Shown here piece by piece: positions 4,949-5,435 of a stretch of DNA of 5,435 nt; positions within the stretch are counted from its first letter, which is position 1, and each line of letters starts with the position of its first letter. A program made the translations under genes and the position numbers. The stretch covers positions 910 to 6,344 of the forward strand of contig MFTJ01000043.1 of assembly GCA_001786805.1 (NCBI GenBank), in the 5' to 3' direction. The notes below the pieces were generated by a model. The model searched no databases. It worked only from the letters and a program-made list of their open reading frames with translations, and was not told where the DNA came from. This DNA comes from Candidatus Nomurabacteria bacterium RIFCSPHIGHO2_01_FULL_39_10. GTDB taxonomy: Bacteria; Patescibacteriota; Minisyncoccia; Phycocordibacterales; UBA9973.

Positions 4949-5406
4949 TCATCAACCGTACGCGAAACCATATTCTTAAAAATTTCTTTTTTATCAGTCG
5001 TCAGCTGATCTAAAATTCGTTGCTGGGACGATACCCTATACGAATGAGGATGTACTTGATACTCCTGCTCTTGACTTTGTAATATATTCAAAAGCGAAAT
5101 TCGTTCATTTGATCGTGTAAACACCCATAGGGGCATTTGTGATAATGCAAAAAGTTCTTCCATAATCTCTGCCACCGGCAATTTTTCTCCACGAACCGAA
5201 AACATCGGAATTGTATAAAAAGAATTAGTCTGTATCTGTTGCTCACTCTCCCCCACTCCCACATCATAATGCTCACAATTAAACGTCAACCCCGAACGTG
5301 CCATCACCACATAACCTCTATCTTGGACAGTTTGCAGATTAATAATATCATCCAGAATAAATACACGTGACTCTGGCAATACCGGTAAAACAATTACATT
5401 ATTCAT
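4900..5406 (-). CDS. Hypothetical protein, 168 aa, unrecognised
   Basis: I do not recognise a family. The N-terminal half (about 1-75) alternates hydrophobic stretches that look like beta strands (MNNVIVLPVL, SRVFILDDI, RGYVVMARSGL, SFYTIPMFSV). The part from about 78 on is mostly helical (EIMEELFALSQ, ISLLNILQSQ, RILDQLTTDKKEIFKNM). There is one cysteine (C44) and no signal or membrane segment. The ATG at 5406 is preferred over a TTG at 5415, because a TATA-like TTATAAAG on the minus strand begins 29 nt before the ATG. A GAGGTG close to the ATG is too near to be a good ribosome site. Its 3' end overlaps the PIN gene by 49 bp tail to tail. The uninterrupted frame and promoter support a real gene; its function is unknown. 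Confidence 0.72.
   Translation of the reverse strand: MNNVIVLPVLPESRVFILDDIINLQTVQDRGYVVMARSGLTFNCEHYDVGVGESEQQIQTNSFYTIPMFSVRGEKLPVAEIMEELFALSQMPLWVFTRSNERISLLNILQSQEQEYQVHPHSYRVSSQQRILDQLTTDKKEIFKNMVSRTVDDYATLRREPTTVSSYR
4983..4992 (+). terminator. Possible T-run terminator for the PIN gene
   Basis: TTTCTTTTTT at 4983-4992 lies about 35 bases after the PIN gene stop, within the convergent 168-aa gene. A + strand transcript ending here would be antisense to the 3' part of that gene. No hairpin is present. Confidence 0.4.
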
Positions 5407-5427
5407 ACACCTCAAAATCCCCTCTTT

Positions 5428-5435
5428 CTTTATAA
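5428..5435 (-). promoter_or_regulatory. TATA box of the 168-aa gene, at the window edge
   Basis: Read on the minus strand, TTATAAAG spans 5435-5428 and starts 29 nt before the ATG at 5406, matching the spacing of the other leaderless promoters. The BRE would lie outside the window. On the + strand the same bases read CTTTATAA, so a divergent gene beyond the edge is possible. Confidence 0.5.

Noticed and set aside
5404..5415. TTG at 5415 as start of the 168-aa gene
   Set aside because: The ATG three codons later is exactly 29 nt from the TATA-like box, matching every other leaderless gene here.

Overview
The window looks archaeal. It carries an archaeal-type SRP54 GTPase. Almost every gene has a TTTATA-like TATA box whose first T lies 28-31 nt before the start codon, which is the geometry of leaderless archaeal transcripts. 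Gene ends are followed by short T-runs rather than consistent bacterial hairpin-plus-U terminators. The AT-rich, compact, orphan-rich layout fits a small-genome archaeon (a DPANN-like lineage such as Woesearchaeota or Pacearchaeota is my guess), but nothing here fixes the taxon.

Layout, left to right. (1) Positions 14-1021 hold a Fic-domain AMP-transferase gene bracketed by two inverted-repeat elements. Both are built from the same 13-bp arm and both have exactly 30 bp between the arms. The left element surrounds the fic promoter and the right one begins in the fic stop codon. (2) Positions 1109-1747 encode an unrecognised soluble 212-aa protein. (3) Positions 1810-3159 encode SRP54, the only housekeeping gene. 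It is followed by an intergenic stretch holding a second, diverged copy of the last ten SRP54 codons plus stop, next to a 20-nt palindrome. (4) Positions 3299-3607 encode an Ala-rich 102-aa protein, the only gene here with a clear Shine-Dalgarno site. (5) Positions 3623-3763 (minus) encode a 46-aa CPxC/CxxC zinc ribbon. It is divergent from (6), a 370-aa protein with a C-terminal PIN-like nuclease domain that most likely starts at GTG 3836. (7) Positions 4900-5406 (minus) encode an unrecognised 168-aa protein whose 3' end overlaps the PIN gene by 49 bp, tail to tail.

No gene appears to be co-transcribed with another: each has its own promoter. Apart from SRP54 the genes look like accessory or lineage-specific functions, so no shared pathway can be claimed. 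The most unusual items are the paired 13-bp inverted repeats around fic and the duplicated SRP54 tail, whose differences are almost all synonymous. No RNA gene, CRISPR array or transposase was seen, and no gene-free stretch exceeds 300 bp.
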